From Rhodocyclales bacterium (GTDB lineage: Bacteria > Pseudomonadota > Gammaproteobacteria > Burkholderiales > Rhodocyclaceae): DNA of 64,000 nt. The notes under the pieces are model-generated. The model was not told where the DNA came from and searched no databases. It saw nothing but the letters and a program-made list of their open reading frames with translations. Position 1 is the stretch's first letter. Every line of letters starts with the position of its first letter. The position numbers were made by a program, and so were the translations under genes. Below are positions 31,027 to 40,418 of the stretch, in pieces. The stretch is from NCBI GenBank assembly GCA_003105015.1, contig PQAF01000010.1, forward strand, positions 1 through 64,000, given 5' to 3'.

Positions 31027-32444
31027 AAATCATCATTCTCGGCGCCGGCCAGGTCGGCACGTCGGTGGCCGAAAGCCTGGTGTCGGAAGCCAACGACATC
31101 ACCATCGTCGACACCGACGCCATGCGCCTCGCCTCCCTGCAGGACCGCCTCGACCTGCGCACCCTGACGGGCAACGCCTCCAGCCCCTCGGTGCTGCGCC
31201 AGGCCGGCGCCGAGGACGCCGACATGCTGATCGCCGTGACGCAGAGCGACCAGACCAACCTGTGCGCCTGCAAGACGGCGCACGCGCTCTTCAACCTGCC
31301 GACGCGCATCGCCCGCGTGCGTTCCTCCGATTTCGCCGACTTCGCCGAGTTGTTCACGCCGGAGAACTTCGCCGTCGATTTCGCCATCTGCCCGGAGCAG
31401 ATCGTCACCGACTACATCGTCAAGCTGATCGAAGTGCCCGAGGCGCTGCAGGTGCTGGAGTTCGCCCGCGGCCAGGTCAGCCTGGTGGCGGTGCGCGCCT
31501 TCGAGGGCGGACCGCTGGTCGGCCACCCGATCAAGGAACTGCGCAAGCACATCCCGCAGGTCGATGCGCGCATCGCCGCCATCTTCCGCAAGGACACGCC
31601 GATCATTCCCGAGGGCGACACCGTCATCAAGGCCGGCGACGAGGTGTTCTGCCTGGCGGCGACGAAGAACATCCGCCAGGTGATGCGCGAGCTGCGCCGC
31701 ATGGACAAGCCGGTCAAGCGCATCATGATCGCCGGCGGCGGCAACATCGGCTACCGCCTGGCGCGCGCCATCGAGCGCGACTACCAGGTCAAGGTGCTCG
31801 ACCACAACAAGCGCCATGCCGAGTGGCTGGCCGAGAACATGAGCCATGCGCTGGTGCTGCAGGGCGACGCGACCGACGAGAAGCTGCTCGAAGACGAGAA
31901 CGTCGACCAGATGGATCTCTTCATCGCGCTCACCAACGATGACGAGAACAACATCATGTCGGCGCTGCTGGCCAAGCGCATGGGCGCCAAGCGCGTCGTC
32001 TCGCTGATCAACCGGCGCGCCTACGCCGAGCTGGTGCAGGGCGGCCAGATCGACATCGCCATCTCGCCGGCGCAGACTTCCATCGGCACCCTGCTGGCGC
32101 ACGTGCGCCGCGGCGACGTTGCCGCCGTGCACTCGCTGCGCCGCGGCGCCGCCGAGGCGCTCGAGCTGGTGGTGCACGGCGACGAGAAGTCCTCGCAGGT
32201 CGTCGGCCGCCGCATCGAGCAGCTGCCGGTGATCAAAGGCGCCACCATCGGCGCCCTCGTGCGCGGCCTGCCGGAGCCGGGCGCGCCGCAGGAAGAGGGC
32301 GCCGGGGCGCGGCCGGTCAAGGTGATCATGGCGCACCACGATACCGTGATCGAAGCCGGCGACCACGTCATCGTCTTCGTCGTCTCGAAGAGCCTCGTGC
32401 CGAAGGTCGAGAAGCTCTTCCAGGTCGGCTTCGCCTTCCTGTAG
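31023..32444 (+). CDS. trkA: Trk potassium transporter peripheral subunit TrkA
   Basis: TrkA is the NAD-binding cytoplasmic subunit that gates TrkH. The 473 residues hold two RCK modules, each with a Rossmann nucleotide site (MKIIILGAGQVGTSVAESL at the start and RIMIAGGGNIGYRLARAIE near 235) and a TrkA-C domain (VRAFEGGPLVGHPI and the C-terminal half). A short insertion (LPEPGAPQEEGAGARP) is seen near the end. It overlaps ntrX by four bases, and two trkH genes follow. Confidence 0.96.
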   Translation: MKIIILGAGQVGTSVAESLVSEANDITIVDTDAMRLASLQDRLDLRTLTGNASSPSVLRQAGAEDADMLIAVTQSDQTNLCACKTAHALFNLPTRIARVRSSDFADFAELFTPENFAVDFAICPEQIVTDYIVKLIEVPEALQVLEFARGQVSLVAVRAFEGGPLVGHPIKELRKHIPQVDARIAAIFRKDTPIIPEGDTVIKAGDEVFCLAATKNIRQVMRELRRMDKPVKRIMIAGGGNIGYRLARAIERDYQVKVLDHNKRHAEWLAENMSHALVLQGDATDEKLLEDENVDQMDLFIALTNDDENNIMSALLAKRMGAKRVVSLINRRAYAELVQGGQIDIAISPAQTSIGTLLAHVRRGDVAAVHSLRRGAAEALELVVHGDEKSSQVVGRRIEQLPVIKGATIGALVRGLPEPGAPQEEGAGARPVKVIMAHHDTVIEAGDHVIVFVVSKSLVPKVEKLFQVGFAFL

Positions 32445-32467
32445 CCGAAGCGGGACGGGAGCGGCCG

Positions 32468-33925
32468 ATGAGCAATCCGCTGGCGGTCCTGCGCGTCTTC
32501 GCGCTGGTGCTGCTGGTGTTCGCGCTGACCATGCTGGTCCCCGCCGCCGTCGCCTGGACCGGCCGCGAGCCGGCCTTCATGGCGTTCGAAGCCGGCTTCG
32601 CGATTACCGCCGGCACCGCAGCGCTCCTCTGGCTGCTGACGCGGCGCCACGTCGACGAACTGCGCGTGCGCGACGGCTTCCTGCTGGTGTCCCTGGTCTG
32701 GACCGTGGTGCCGGCCTTTGCGGCGATCCCCCTGCTGCTCTTCTTCCCGGCGATGAGCTTCACAGACGCCTACTTCGAGGCGGTGTCGGGCCTGACCACC
32801 ACCGGCGCGACCGTGATCGAGGGGCTGGATACGCTGCCGTTTTCCATCAACCTGTGGCGGGCCTTCCTGGTCTTTCTCGGCGGCATGGGGCTGATCGTGC
32901 TGGCGGTGGCGATCCTGCCGCTGCTCGGCGTCGGCGGCCGCCAGCTGTTCACGGCGGAGTCGCCCGGTCCCATCAAGGAATCCAAGCTGACGCCGCGCAT
33001 GGCCGAGACGGCGCGGGGATTGTGGCTGGTCTACTTCGTGCTGGCGGTCGCCTGCACCCTCGGCTACGCCTGGGCAGGCATGGACTGGGGCGACGCGGTG
33101 ATCCACATGTTCACCACTCTCGGCCTGGGCGGCTTCTCCAGCCACGACGCGTCCTATGCCTTCTTCAATTCGCCCGCCGTCGAGGCGGTGGCCATCGTCT
33201 TCATGACGCTGGCCGGCATGAACTTCGCCACCCACTTCATGGCGGCGCGGCGGCGTTCCTTCTCCTTCTACTGGGCTGACCCGGAGATCCGCTGGTACGT
33301 CGGCGTGATGTACGCCAGCGTGCTCGGCATCGCCGTCTACCTGTGGCAAACCGGCGCCTTCCCGGATTTTCTTACGGCGCTGCGCTTCTCGGCCTTCAAC
33401 ACGGTGTCCATCGCCACCACCACCGGCTTTGCCAACACCGACTATGCGCAATGGCCCTTCTTTGCGCCGCTGTGGATGCTGTTCCTGTGCAGCTTCGTCA
33501 CCTGCGCCGGCTCCACCGGCGGCGGCCTGAAGATGATGCGCGCCATCATCGTCTTCCGCCAGGTTATGCGGGAAGTGATCCATACCGTGCATCCGAATGC
33601 CGTGCGCACGGTGAAGCTGGCGGGCGCGCCGCTACCCAACAAGATCATCTTCGCCGTGCTGGCCTTCGCTTTCGCCTACATGGTGATCATCGTCTCGTTC
33701 ACCCTGCTGATGGTCTTCTCCGGCCTCGACGTCGTTACCGGATTTTCCGCGGTGGTGGCGAGCTTCAACAACACCGGCCCCGGCCTCGGCGAGGTCGGCC
33801 CGGCCAGCACCTTCAAGTCGCTCACCGACTTCCAGACCTGGGTGTGCACCGCCGCCATGCTGCTCGGCCGGCTGGAAATCTTCACGCTGCTGGTGGTGCT
33901 TTCGCCGGCGTTCTGGAGAAAGTGA
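32468..33925 (+). CDS. trkH: Trk potassium uptake channel TrkH, first copy
   Basis: This 485-residue SKT-family K+ channel has four membrane-pore-membrane repeats, with pore segments recognisable at TDAYFEAVSGLTTTGATV, TLGLGGFSSHDAS, AFNTVSIATTTGFANTDY and SFNNTGPGLGEVGP. It lies 23 bp after trkA. It is collinear with the next gene, which has the same length and is a paralogue, and shares with it a 90-bp identical stretch at 33458-33547. Confidence 0.95.
   Translation: MSNPLAVLRVFALVLLVFALTMLVPAAVAWTGREPAFMAFEAGFAITAGTAALLWLLTRRHVDELRVRDGFLLVSLVWTVVPAFAAIPLLLFFPAMSFTDAYFEAVSGLTTTGATVIEGLDTLPFSINLWRAFLVFLGGMGLIVLAVAILPLLGVGGRQLFTAESPGPIKESKLTPRMAETARGLWLVYFVLAVACTLGYAWAGMDWGDAVIHMFTTLGLGGFSSHDASYAFFNSPAVEAVAIVFMTLAGMNFATHFMAARRRSFSFYWADPEIRWYVGVMYASVLGIAVYLWQTGAFPDFLTALRFSAFNTVSIATTTGFANTDYAQWPFFAPLWMLFLCSFVTCAGSTGGGLKMMRAIIVFRQVMREVIHTVHPNAVRTVKLAGAPLPNKIIFAVLAFAFAYMVIIVSFTLLMVFSGLDVVTGFSAVVASFNNTGPGLGEVGPASTFKSLTDFQTWVCTAAMLLGRLEIFTLLVVLSPAFWRK
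33458..33547 (+). repeat. 90-bp identity patch in trkH copy 1
   Basis: These 90 bases are identical to 34917-35006 in the second trkH, although flanking codons differ at many third positions. They encode the stretch FFAPLWMLFLCSFVTCAGST followed by GGGLKMMRAI around a pore-lining helix. The pattern suggests recent gene conversion. Confidence 0.85.
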
Positions 33926-33926
33926 C

Positions 33927-35384
33927 ATGGAACGCCTGCTCGCCGTCCTCAACGTCTTCGCGCGCATCGCGCTGATCTTCGGCCTGGCCCTGCTGCTGCC
34001 GATCGGCGTGTCGTGGTGGATCGGGGATGGCGCCCTGGCCGCCTTCGACGAGGCCTTGCTGGGAACCCTGGCGAGTGCCGGCGCCACGGCGCTGGCGACG
34101 CAACGCTTCCGCCGCGAGCTGCGCGCCAACGACGGCATCCTCCTGGTGGTGATGTGCTGGGTGCTGCTGCCGGGCATCGCCAGCGTGCCGCTGATGCTGG
34201 GCATCCCGGGGCTGGGCTTCGCCGACGCCTATTTCGAGGCGGTGTCCGGCCTGACGGCGACGGGAGCGACGGCCCTCAGCGGCCTGGACAAGCTGCCGCC
34301 CTCGATCAACTTGTGGCGCACCGAGCTGCACTGGATCGGCGGCCTCGGCATCATCGTGCTGGCGGTGGCCGTCCTGCCGCTGCTCGGCGTCGGCGGCCGG
34401 CAGCTGATGCGCGCCGAGGTGCCCAGCCCGATCAAGGATGCCGGCCTGACCCCGCGCGTGGCCGAGACCGCCAAGGGCTTCTGGAAGATTTACATCGGCC
34501 TGACCTTGCTGTGCACGGCCGCCTACGGCCTGCTCGGCATGGGCTGGCTGGACGCCCTCACCCACGCCTTCAGCACGGTGGCGCTGGGCGGCTTCTCAAG
34601 CCACGATGCCAGCCTCGGCTTCTTCGATTCGCCGGCGCTGGAGGTCGTCACCATCTGCTTCGCGCTGGCCTCCAGCATGAGCTATGTGACCCATTTCGCG
34701 GCGCTCTCCGGCCGCAGCCTGCGCCCTTACTTGCGCGACGGCGAACTGCCCTTTTACCTGGGCGTGCTCGGGGGAAGCGTGCTGCTGGTCGCCGTCTACA
34801 TCTGGCAGGCGGGCTTCTATGCGGAATTCGCCACGGCGCTGCGCCATGCCGCTTTCAACACGGTGTCGGTGGCGACGACGCTGGGCTATGCCTCGACGGA
34901 CTACTCCAAGTGGCCGTTCTTTGCGCCGCTGTGGATGCTGTTCCTGTGCAGCTTCGTCACCTGCGCCGGCTCCACCGGCGGCGGCCTGAAGATGATGCGC
35001 GCCATCGTCCTCTACAAGCAGGTCTTCCGAGAGATCGTCCATGCCATGCATCCGAACGCCACCACTTACGTCAAGCTGGGCGGCACCGTCGTGCCGAACA
35101 AGATCATCCTGGCCGTGCTCGGCTTCGGCTTTCTCTACATGGCGAGCACCATCTTCTTCACTCTGGCACTGGCGGCGAGCGGCGCCGACATCGTTAGCGC
35201 CTTCTCGGCGGCAGTGGCCTGCTTCAACAACACCGGCCCGGGCCTCGGCCTGGTCGGGCCGGACAGCAATTACGGCGTGTTCAACGACTTCCAGGTCTGG
35301 ATCTGCAGCTTCGCCATGCTGCTCGGCCGGCTGGAAATATTCACCCTGTTGGTGGTCTTGACGCCTGCCTTCTGGCGCAAGTAG
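33927..35384 (+). CDS. trkH: Trk potassium uptake channel TrkH, second copy
   Basis: This second 485-residue TrkH begins two bases after the first. Its pore segments are ADAYFEAVSGLTATGATAL, TVALGGFSSHDASL, AFNTVSVATTLGYASTDY and CFNNTGPGLGLVGP. It differs from copy 1 throughout (for example ATT for TTT after SGL in the first pore), yet keeps the 90-bp identical patch at 34917-35006. The pair may form homo- or hetero-dimeric channels with different affinity; this is inference. Confidence 0.95.
   Translation: MERLLAVLNVFARIALIFGLALLLPIGVSWWIGDGALAAFDEALLGTLASAGATALATQRFRRELRANDGILLVVMCWVLLPGIASVPLMLGIPGLGFADAYFEAVSGLTATGATALSGLDKLPPSINLWRTELHWIGGLGIIVLAVAVLPLLGVGGRQLMRAEVPSPIKDAGLTPRVAETAKGFWKIYIGLTLLCTAAYGLLGMGWLDALTHAFSTVALGGFSSHDASLGFFDSPALEVVTICFALASSMSYVTHFAALSGRSLRPYLRDGELPFYLGVLGGSVLLVAVYIWQAGFYAEFATALRHAAFNTVSVATTLGYASTDYSKWPFFAPLWMLFLCSFVTCAGSTGGGLKMMRAIVLYKQVFREIVHAMHPNATTYVKLGGTVVPNKIILAVLGFGFLYMASTIFFTLALAASGADIVSAFSAAVACFNNTGPGLGLVGPDSNYGVFNDFQVWICSFAMLLGRLEIFTLLVVLTPAFWRK
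34917..35006 (+). repeat. 90-bp identity patch in trkH copy 2
   Basis: This is the partner of the patch at 33458-33547, in direct orientation and 1459 bp apart. Recombination between the two would delete exactly one trkH-equivalent and leave a chimeric gene. Confidence 0.85.
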
Positions 35385-35396
35385 TAAAATTCGGCG

Positions 35397-36464
35397 ATGA
35401 ACAAGCCCAAGAACGACACCTTCCTGCGCGCCCTGCTGCGCCAGCCGACCGACCACACGCCGATCTGGCTGATGCGCCAGGCCGGCCGCTACCTGCCGGA
35501 ATACTGCGAGACGCGCCGCCGCGCCGGCAACTTCATGAACCTCTGCAAGAGCCCGCAGATGGCCTGCGAGGTGACCCTCCAGCCGCTGGCCCGCTACGAC
35601 CTCGACGCGGCGATCCTGTTTTCCGACATCCTTACCGTGCCCGACGCCATGGGCCTGGGCCTGTATTTCGCCGAAGGAGAAGGTCCGAAGTTCGAGCGCC
35701 CGCTGCGCGAGGAGTGGGAGATCCGCAACCTGGCCGCGCCCGATCCGGGTGTGGAGCTGCGCTATGTGATGGACGCCGTGGCGGAGATCCGTCGCGCGCT
35801 GGACAACTCCGTCCCGCTGATCGGCTTTTCCGGCAGCCCGTTCACCCTCGCCTGCTACATGATCGAGGGCGGCGCTTCGGAGGACTTCCGCACCATCAAG
35901 GCCATGCTCTACGACCGGCCCGATCTGCTGCACCATGTGCTGGAGGTGAATACCACGGCAGTGACCGCTTACCTCAATGCCCAGATCGAGTGCGGCGCCC
36001 AGGCCGTGATGATCTTCGACACCTGGGGCGGCGCCCTCAGCCATCGCGCCTACAAGGAGTTCTCGCTGGCCTACATGCAACGCATCGTTGCCGGGCTGAA
36101 GCGGGAGCACGGCGGCGCGCGCATCCCGAGCATCGTATTCACCAAGGGCGGCGGCCAATGGCTGGAGGACATCGCGGCGATCGGCTGCGACGCCGTCGGC
36201 CTCGACTGGACCACCGACATCGGCGCGGCGCGCCGTCGCGTCGGCGACAAGGTGGCGCTGCAGGGCAACCTGGATCCGGTGGCGCTGTTTGCCCAGCCGG
36301 AAAAGATCGCGCAGGAAGCCCGCACCATCCTGGACGCCTTCGGTTCGGGCAGCGGCCATGTCTTCAATCTCGGCCACGGCATTTCGCAATTCACCCCGCC
36401 GGAGCATGTCGCGGCACTCGTCAACGCCGTGCACGAGCACAGCCGCAAGCAGCGCCAGATCTAG
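35397..36464 (+). CDS. hemE: Uroporphyrinogen decarboxylase
   Basis: HemE decarboxylates uroporphyrinogen III to coproporphyrinogen III in heme synthesis. At 355 residues it has normal length, with the signature segments [15 protein letters not shown] (residues about 20-34), the catalytic Asp region [34 protein letters not shown] and [16 protein letters not shown]. It lies 12 bp after trkH copy 2, possibly transcribed with the trk genes, and before an unusual AT-rich gap. Confidence 0.98.
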   Translation: MNKPKNDTFLRALLRQPTDHTPIWLMRQAGRYLPEYCETRRRAGNFMNLCKSPQMACEVTLQPLARYDLDAAILFSDILTVPDAMGLGLYFAEGEGPKFERPLREEWEIRNLAAPDPGVELRYVMDAVAEIRRALDNSVPLIGFSGSPFTLACYMIEGGASEDFRTIKAMLYDRPDLLHHVLEVNTTAVTAYLNAQIECGAQAVMIFDTWGGALSHRAYKEFSLAYMQRIVAGLKREHGGARIPSIVFTKGGGQWLEDIAAIGCDAVGLDWTTDIGAARRRVGDKVALQGNLDPVALFAQPEKIAQEARTILDAFGSGSGHVFNLGHGISQFTPPEHVAALVNAVHEHSRKQRQI

Positions 36465-36862
36465 GTTTCAGCGATTTTTACGCCGCGTCGGGGCGTGCTG
36501 GACGCTGCTGCAGGCGGCTGGAAAACTGCGTAAAAAAAAGATGGTTGGAAAGGGCTCGAGGGGTTGACTTATGCACAACGGCCTGTTCCAGCCCGGGAAA
36601 ATGTCCGATTTTCAGCAGGGTCTCATTCAAAATTTCATGACTTTGATTTTTAAAGATTTTTTGTAGTCTATTTTATGAGCAAAGCAAAGAAATGCCTTGT
36701 CTGAAGCGGAGTTAAGACGACAACAAAAAGTTTTCCCACAAAGTTATCCACAGATTTTGTGGACAAGAATATTGCGCTTTTATTGCAGTACTTTAGCGGT
36801 GATTTCAATACTTCGCGCGAAGATGTGAAACCAAGCCAAGCGCAACAAAAATTTTTTTCAAA
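36465..36862. promoter_or_regulatory. AT-rich hemE-priA spacer with DnaA-box cluster
   Basis: No gene is visible in these 398 bases. The part after about 36580 is far richer in A+T than the surroundings. It contains DnaA-box-like nonamers: TTATGCACA (36569-36577, fits TTATNCACA), TTATCCACA (36744-36752, perfect) and TGTGGACAA (36759-36767, one mismatch on the other strand). The last two are inverted around GATTT. A degenerate TTTTCCCACA lies at 36731-36740. It must also contain the priA promoter. Confidence 0.6.
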
Positions 36863-39043
36863 ATGAGTTCGCCGATCGTACGCGTCGCGCTCGATGTTCC
36901 CTTGCTGCGCGGCTTCGATTACCTCGCAGCCGACGCGAACGCAGACGATGTCGGCAGGCGGGTGAGCGTGCCTTTCGGCCGCGGCGAGAGGATCGGTGTC
37001 ATCCTGGAAGTGCTGGCGGCAAGCGAACTGCCGCCCGAAAAGCTCAAGCCGGCGCACGCCATCCTGCGCGATGCGCCGCCATTCCCGCCCGACTGGCTGG
37101 CCCTGGCCGATTTCTGCAGCCGCTATTACCAGCATCCCATCGGAGAAGTCATTGCGCTGGCGCTGCCGCCGGCGCTGCGTCGGCGCGATGCGCTGCCGCG
37201 CCTGCCGGATCGCGAAATATTCCGCATCACGGAAGAAGGCCGTCGCGCACTGCCTCGGCTTGCGCAACGCAGCATCGCCGCACGCCTGCTTGCCGCGCTG
37301 GAATTGAATGGCGCGATGTCGCGTCGCGAGTTGCGCACGGTGTCTGCGGCGGCCGCGAAACAGTTGCCGGCCATGCTCGGGAAAGGCTGGCTGATTGCCG
37401 ATCTTGAAACACCCAACCGGAAAGTTGCTGCCGGCCCCGAATTGCTCGAGGAACAACGCCGGGCGGTGGAAACCGTAGCGCAGGCTTTCGGCGGCTTCGC
37501 GCCGTTTTTGCTGCATGGCGTCACCGGCAGCGGCAAGACGGAGGTGTATTTGCGCCTGATCGAACGGGCGCTCGAAAGCGGCGGCCAGGCCTTGTTATTG
37601 GTGCCGGAAATCGCCCTGACGCCGCAACTCGAAGCGAGGGTGAGCAATCGCTTTCCCGGTGCGCGGCTGGTCAGCTTGCACAGCAGCCTGGCGGGGGGGG
37701 CGCGCGCGGCCGGTTTTCTCCAGGCCCTGAACGGCGAGGCCGACATCGTGCTCGGCACGCGGCTGTCGGTGTTCACGCCGCTGCCGCGCCTGGCGTTGAT
37801 CGTGGTCGACGAGGAGCACGACCCCTCCTTCAAGCAGCAGGAAGGCATGCGCTACTCGGCGCGCGACGTGGCGGTGTGGCGGGCCAAGCAGCGCGGCGTG
37901 CCGATCGTGCTCGGCTCGGCGACGCCGTCGCTGGAAACCTGGGCCGCCGCGCAGTCCGGCCGCTACACCCTGCTCGAGCTGACCGCCCGCGCCGTGGCCG
38001 AGACCATGCCCGAGGTGCGCTGCGTCGACACCCGGCGCGAAAAACTGCAGGACGGCATGAGCGAGCACTTGCTGCGGGCGATCACCGCGCGGCTGGAGCG
38101 CGGCGAACAAAGCCTCGTCTTCCTCAACAGGCGCGGCTATGCGCCGGTGCTGGCCTGCCCGTCCTGCGGCTGGGTCAGCCGCTGCCCCGGCTGCGCCGCC
38201 AACCTGGTGGTGCATCTGGCCGACCGCCGCCTGCGCTGCCACCACTGCGGCCGCGAGGAGCACATCCCCGTCGCTTGCCCGACCTGCGGCAACCAGGACA
38301 TCCATCCCTTCGGCCGCGGCACGCAGAGATTGGAGGAGACGCTGGCCGCGCGCTTTCCGCAGGCGCGCATCCTGCGCGTCGACCGCGACAGCGCCAAGAG
38401 TCAGTCGCGCTGGCACGGCGTGCTCGAGGCCATCCACAAGGGCGAGGCCGACATCCTGGTCGGCACGCAGATGCTGGCCAAGGGCCACGATTTTCCCAAA
38501 CTGACCCTGGTCGGCGTGCTCAACGCCGACGCGGCGCTGTTTGCCGCCGATTTCCGCGCGCCCGAGCGGCTGTTCGCCCAGCTCATGCAGGTGGGCGGCC
38601 GCAGCGGCCGCGCCGCACTGCCGGGCGAGGTGTTGATCCAGACGCAGTATCCTGACCATCCGCTTTATCGCGCGCTGGCGGCGCACGACTTCGCCGCCTT
38701 CGCCGACACCCAGCTCGCCGAACGCGAGCGCGCCGGCTTCCCGCCGTTCACGCACCAGGCCATGCTGCGCGCCGAGGCGCCGGAGCTGAAGCAGGCGCTC
38801 GCTTTCCTGAAGGCGGCCGGGGAATCGGGCAGCGCATCGCTGCCCGCTGAAGTTTTTCTCTACGACGCCGTGCCGATGCGGCTGCACCGGCTGGCGCACC
38901 TGGAACGCGCCCAGCTGCTGGTCGAGTCGCGCAGCCGACCGGCGCTGCAGGTTTTTCTCTCGCAGTGGCTGGCGGCGATCCGCGAATTGAAGGCGCCGAA
39001 GGCCTTGCGCTGGCACATCGACGTCGACCCGCTCGAATTCTGA
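36863..39043 (+). CDS. priA: Primosomal protein N' (PriA helicase)
   Basis: PriA restarts stalled forks by reloading the replisome. The 726 residues have the 3'-DNA-binding domain, a winged helix, a superfamily 2 helicase with Walker A HGVTGSGKTEVYLR, the DEEH box (LIVVDEEHDPSFKQQEGMRYSARD), GSATPSLE, and the eight-cysteine zinc domain (CPSCGWVSRCPGCAANL...CHHCGREEHIPVACPTCG). It is preceded by an AT-rich spacer with DnaA boxes. The ATG at 36863 gives the standard start MSSPIVRVALDVPL. Confidence 0.97.
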   Translation: MSSPIVRVALDVPLLRGFDYLAADANADDVGRRVSVPFGRGERIGVILEVLAASELPPEKLKPAHAILRDAPPFPPDWLALADFCSRYYQHPIGEVIALALPPALRRRDALPRLPDREIFRITEEGRRALPRLAQRSIAARLLAALELNGAMSRRELRTVSAAAAKQLPAMLGKGWLIADLETPNRKVAAGPELLEEQRRAVETVAQAFGGFAPFLLHGVTGSGKTEVYLRLIERALESGGQALLLVPEIALTPQLEARVSNRFPGARLVSLHSSLAGGARAAGFLQALNGEADIVLGTRLSVFTPLPRLALIVVDEEHDPSFKQQEGMRYSARDVAVWRAKQRGVPIVLGSATPSLETWAAAQSGRYTLLELTARAVAETMPEVRCVDTRREKLQDGMSEHLLRAITARLERGEQSLVFLNRRGYAPVLACPSCGWVSRCPGCAANLVVHLADRRLRCHHCGREEHIPVACPTCGNQDIHPFGRGTQRLEETLAARFPQARILRVDRDSAKSQSRWHGVLEAIHKGEADILVGTQMLAKGHDFPKLTLVGVLNADAALFAADFRAPERLFAQLMQVGGRSGRAALPGEVLIQTQYPDHPLYRALAAHDFAAFADTQLAERERAGFPPFTHQAMLRAEAPELKQALAFLKAAGESGSASLPAEVFLYDAVPMRLHRLAHLERAQLLVESRSRPALQVFLSQWLAAIRELKAPKALRWHIDVDPLEF

Positions 39044-39063
39044 TCAGCGGCGCCGGCCTCGCC

Positions 39064-39152
39064 GCCGGGCCGTCCCAAGGCGGGGCCAGTCAACGACTTG
39101 GAGCGAAGCGAACACCCGTCACCCCCTTCCCTGGGAAGGGGGGCGGGGGGAT
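39064..39152 (+). repeat. Dispersed palindromic repeat, copy B
   Basis: This is the second copy of the repeat, between priA and the converging MFS gene. The blocks GGGCCGTCCCAAGGCGGGGC, GGAGCGAAGCGAACACCCGT and CACCCCCTTCCCTGGGAAGG match copies A, C and D in order. Its right half lies inside the MFS reading frame and encodes the last residues and stop of that protein. Confidence 0.82.
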
Positions 39153-40342
39153 GGCCTTCCTTCCAGCAGGAACCAGGCGTAGGCCGCTACCTGCAGGGCC
39201 AGCATGATGGCGAAGGTGCTGCGGTAGGCGGTCGCCTCCGTGAAGCCGGCCAGGATCAACCCGTCGATCATCACGCCCAGCCCCCATTGCAGGACGAAGG
39301 CGCCGATGAACAGCATCAGGTTCAGCGTCGTCGTCACGCGACCGGAGAGCGAGGGCGCGAAATGGGCCGAGAGCAGCGCATACGACAGCGAGCCGCCGGA
39401 GACGCCCAGTCCATACACGAACCACAGCAGCGCCGCCGGCTCCAGGCCGGCTACCATCGCCGCCTGCACGGCGAGCGCCAGCCCGTAGCCGCCGACGAGC
39501 AGCGCCGGCGGACGGACACCGGCGCGCGCCAGCCGCGTCGCGAAGGTGGCGATGCCGAGGTGGGAGACCAGCATGGCGAGGTTCAGCGCGAAAAGGACTT
39601 CCGCCGCCTGGTGGCGCGTCAGGCCATTGACGTTCATCAGCCACGGCACCGCCCACAGGCCCTGCACCGCCATGAAGCCGCCGGTGACCAGGGTCATCGG
39701 CGGCGCATAGCGCCAGAAGGTGCGGTGCGCGAGGATGCCGGCGACGTCCTTCAGCTGGGCGGCCAGGCTGTCCTTGCTGACGCCGACGTTGCGCTGCGGC
39801 ACGCTGAAGAAGAGCCAGGCCGCGACCGCCGCCAGCAGAAAAGTCAGTCCCACGAAGACGCCGCGCCAGCCGATCAGCGGCAGGGCGAACTCCAGCGGCA
39901 GACTGGCGGTGATCGCGCCGAGTCCGCCGGAAGCCATGATGGCGCCGGTCAGCGAGGCCTGCCGCTCCGGCGGGAAGTTCTGCGCGAAGCCCTTGAAGGC
40001 GGCCATCAGGCAGGACGAGACGCCGAGACCGATGAGGCCGCGCGCCACGGTGAGCTGGGTGGCCGAGGCGCCGAAGGCGAACATCAGGGTGCCCGCCGCG
40101 GCGACCAGCAGCAGGCCGGCCTCGACTTTGCGCGGGCCGTGGCGGTCGAGCAGCAGGCCGAGCGGAATCTGGAAGGCGGCGAAAGTCAGCAGGTAGGCGC
40201 TGGTGAGCAGCCCGAGGTCGGCGGCTGACAGCGCCAGCTCGCGCGCCAGCTCCGGCGCGATGACGGCATTCACCGTGCGCAGGAGGTAGGAAAGATAGTA
40301 GCCCGCGGCGAAGGGCAGGAAGACGCGGAGCCAGAGGTTCAC
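39119..40342 (-). CDS. Major facilitator superfamily transporter
   Basis: This MFS permease of about 407 residues has 12 predicted membrane segments. The conserved loop 2-3 motif is present as LGLLLDRHGPRKVEAG, and the N-terminal YYLSYLLRTVNAVIAPELA resembles nitrate/oxalate or sugar-phosphate-type porters; the substrate is unknown. The open frame begins inside repeat copy C; the real start is probably GTG 40340-40342 (VNLWLRVF). The last residues (EGRPSPRPPSQGRG) and the stop lie inside repeat copy B, so the native C-terminus was replaced or extended by the repeat. Confidence 0.85.
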   Translation of the reverse strand: MNLWLRVFLPFAAGYYLSYLLRTVNAVIAPELARELALSAADLGLLTSAYLLTFAAFQIPLGLLLDRHGPRKVEAGLLLVAAAGTLMFAFGASATQLTVARGLIGLGVSSCLMAAFKGFAQNFPPERQASLTGAIMASGGLGAITASLPLEFALPLIGWRGVFVGLTFLLAAVAAWLFFSVPQRNVGVSKDSLAAQLKDVAGILAHRTFWRYAPPMTLVTGGFMAVQGLWAVPWLMNVNGLTRHQAAEVLFALNLAMLVSHLGIATFATRLARAGVRPPALLVGGYGLALAVQAAMVAGLEPAALLWFVYGLGVSGGSLSYALLSAHFAPSLSGRVTTTLNLMLFIGAFVLQWGLGVMIDGLILAGFTEATAYRSTFAIMLALQVAAYAWFLLEGRPSPRPPSQGRG

Positions 40343-40346
40343 GGAC

Positions 40347-40410
40347 CTTCCCCCCAACCCCCTTCCCGCGGAAGGGGGTGACGGGTGTTCGCCGCTGCGC
40401 GGCTCCAAAG
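40347..40410 (-). repeat. Dispersed palindromic repeat, copy C
   Basis: This copy is in inverted orientation, between the MOSC and MFS genes. On the minus strand it reads GGAGCCGCGCAGCGGCGAAC, ACCCGTCACCCCCTTCCGCG, then GGAAGGGGGTTGGGGGG. It lacks the left GGGCCG block seen in A, B and D. Confidence 0.82.
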
Positions 40411-40418
40411 TAGGCCGC

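Noticed and set aside
36668..37516. 282-codon minus-strand frame at the start of priA
   Set aside because: It lies mostly antisense to priA and has no domain I recognise.
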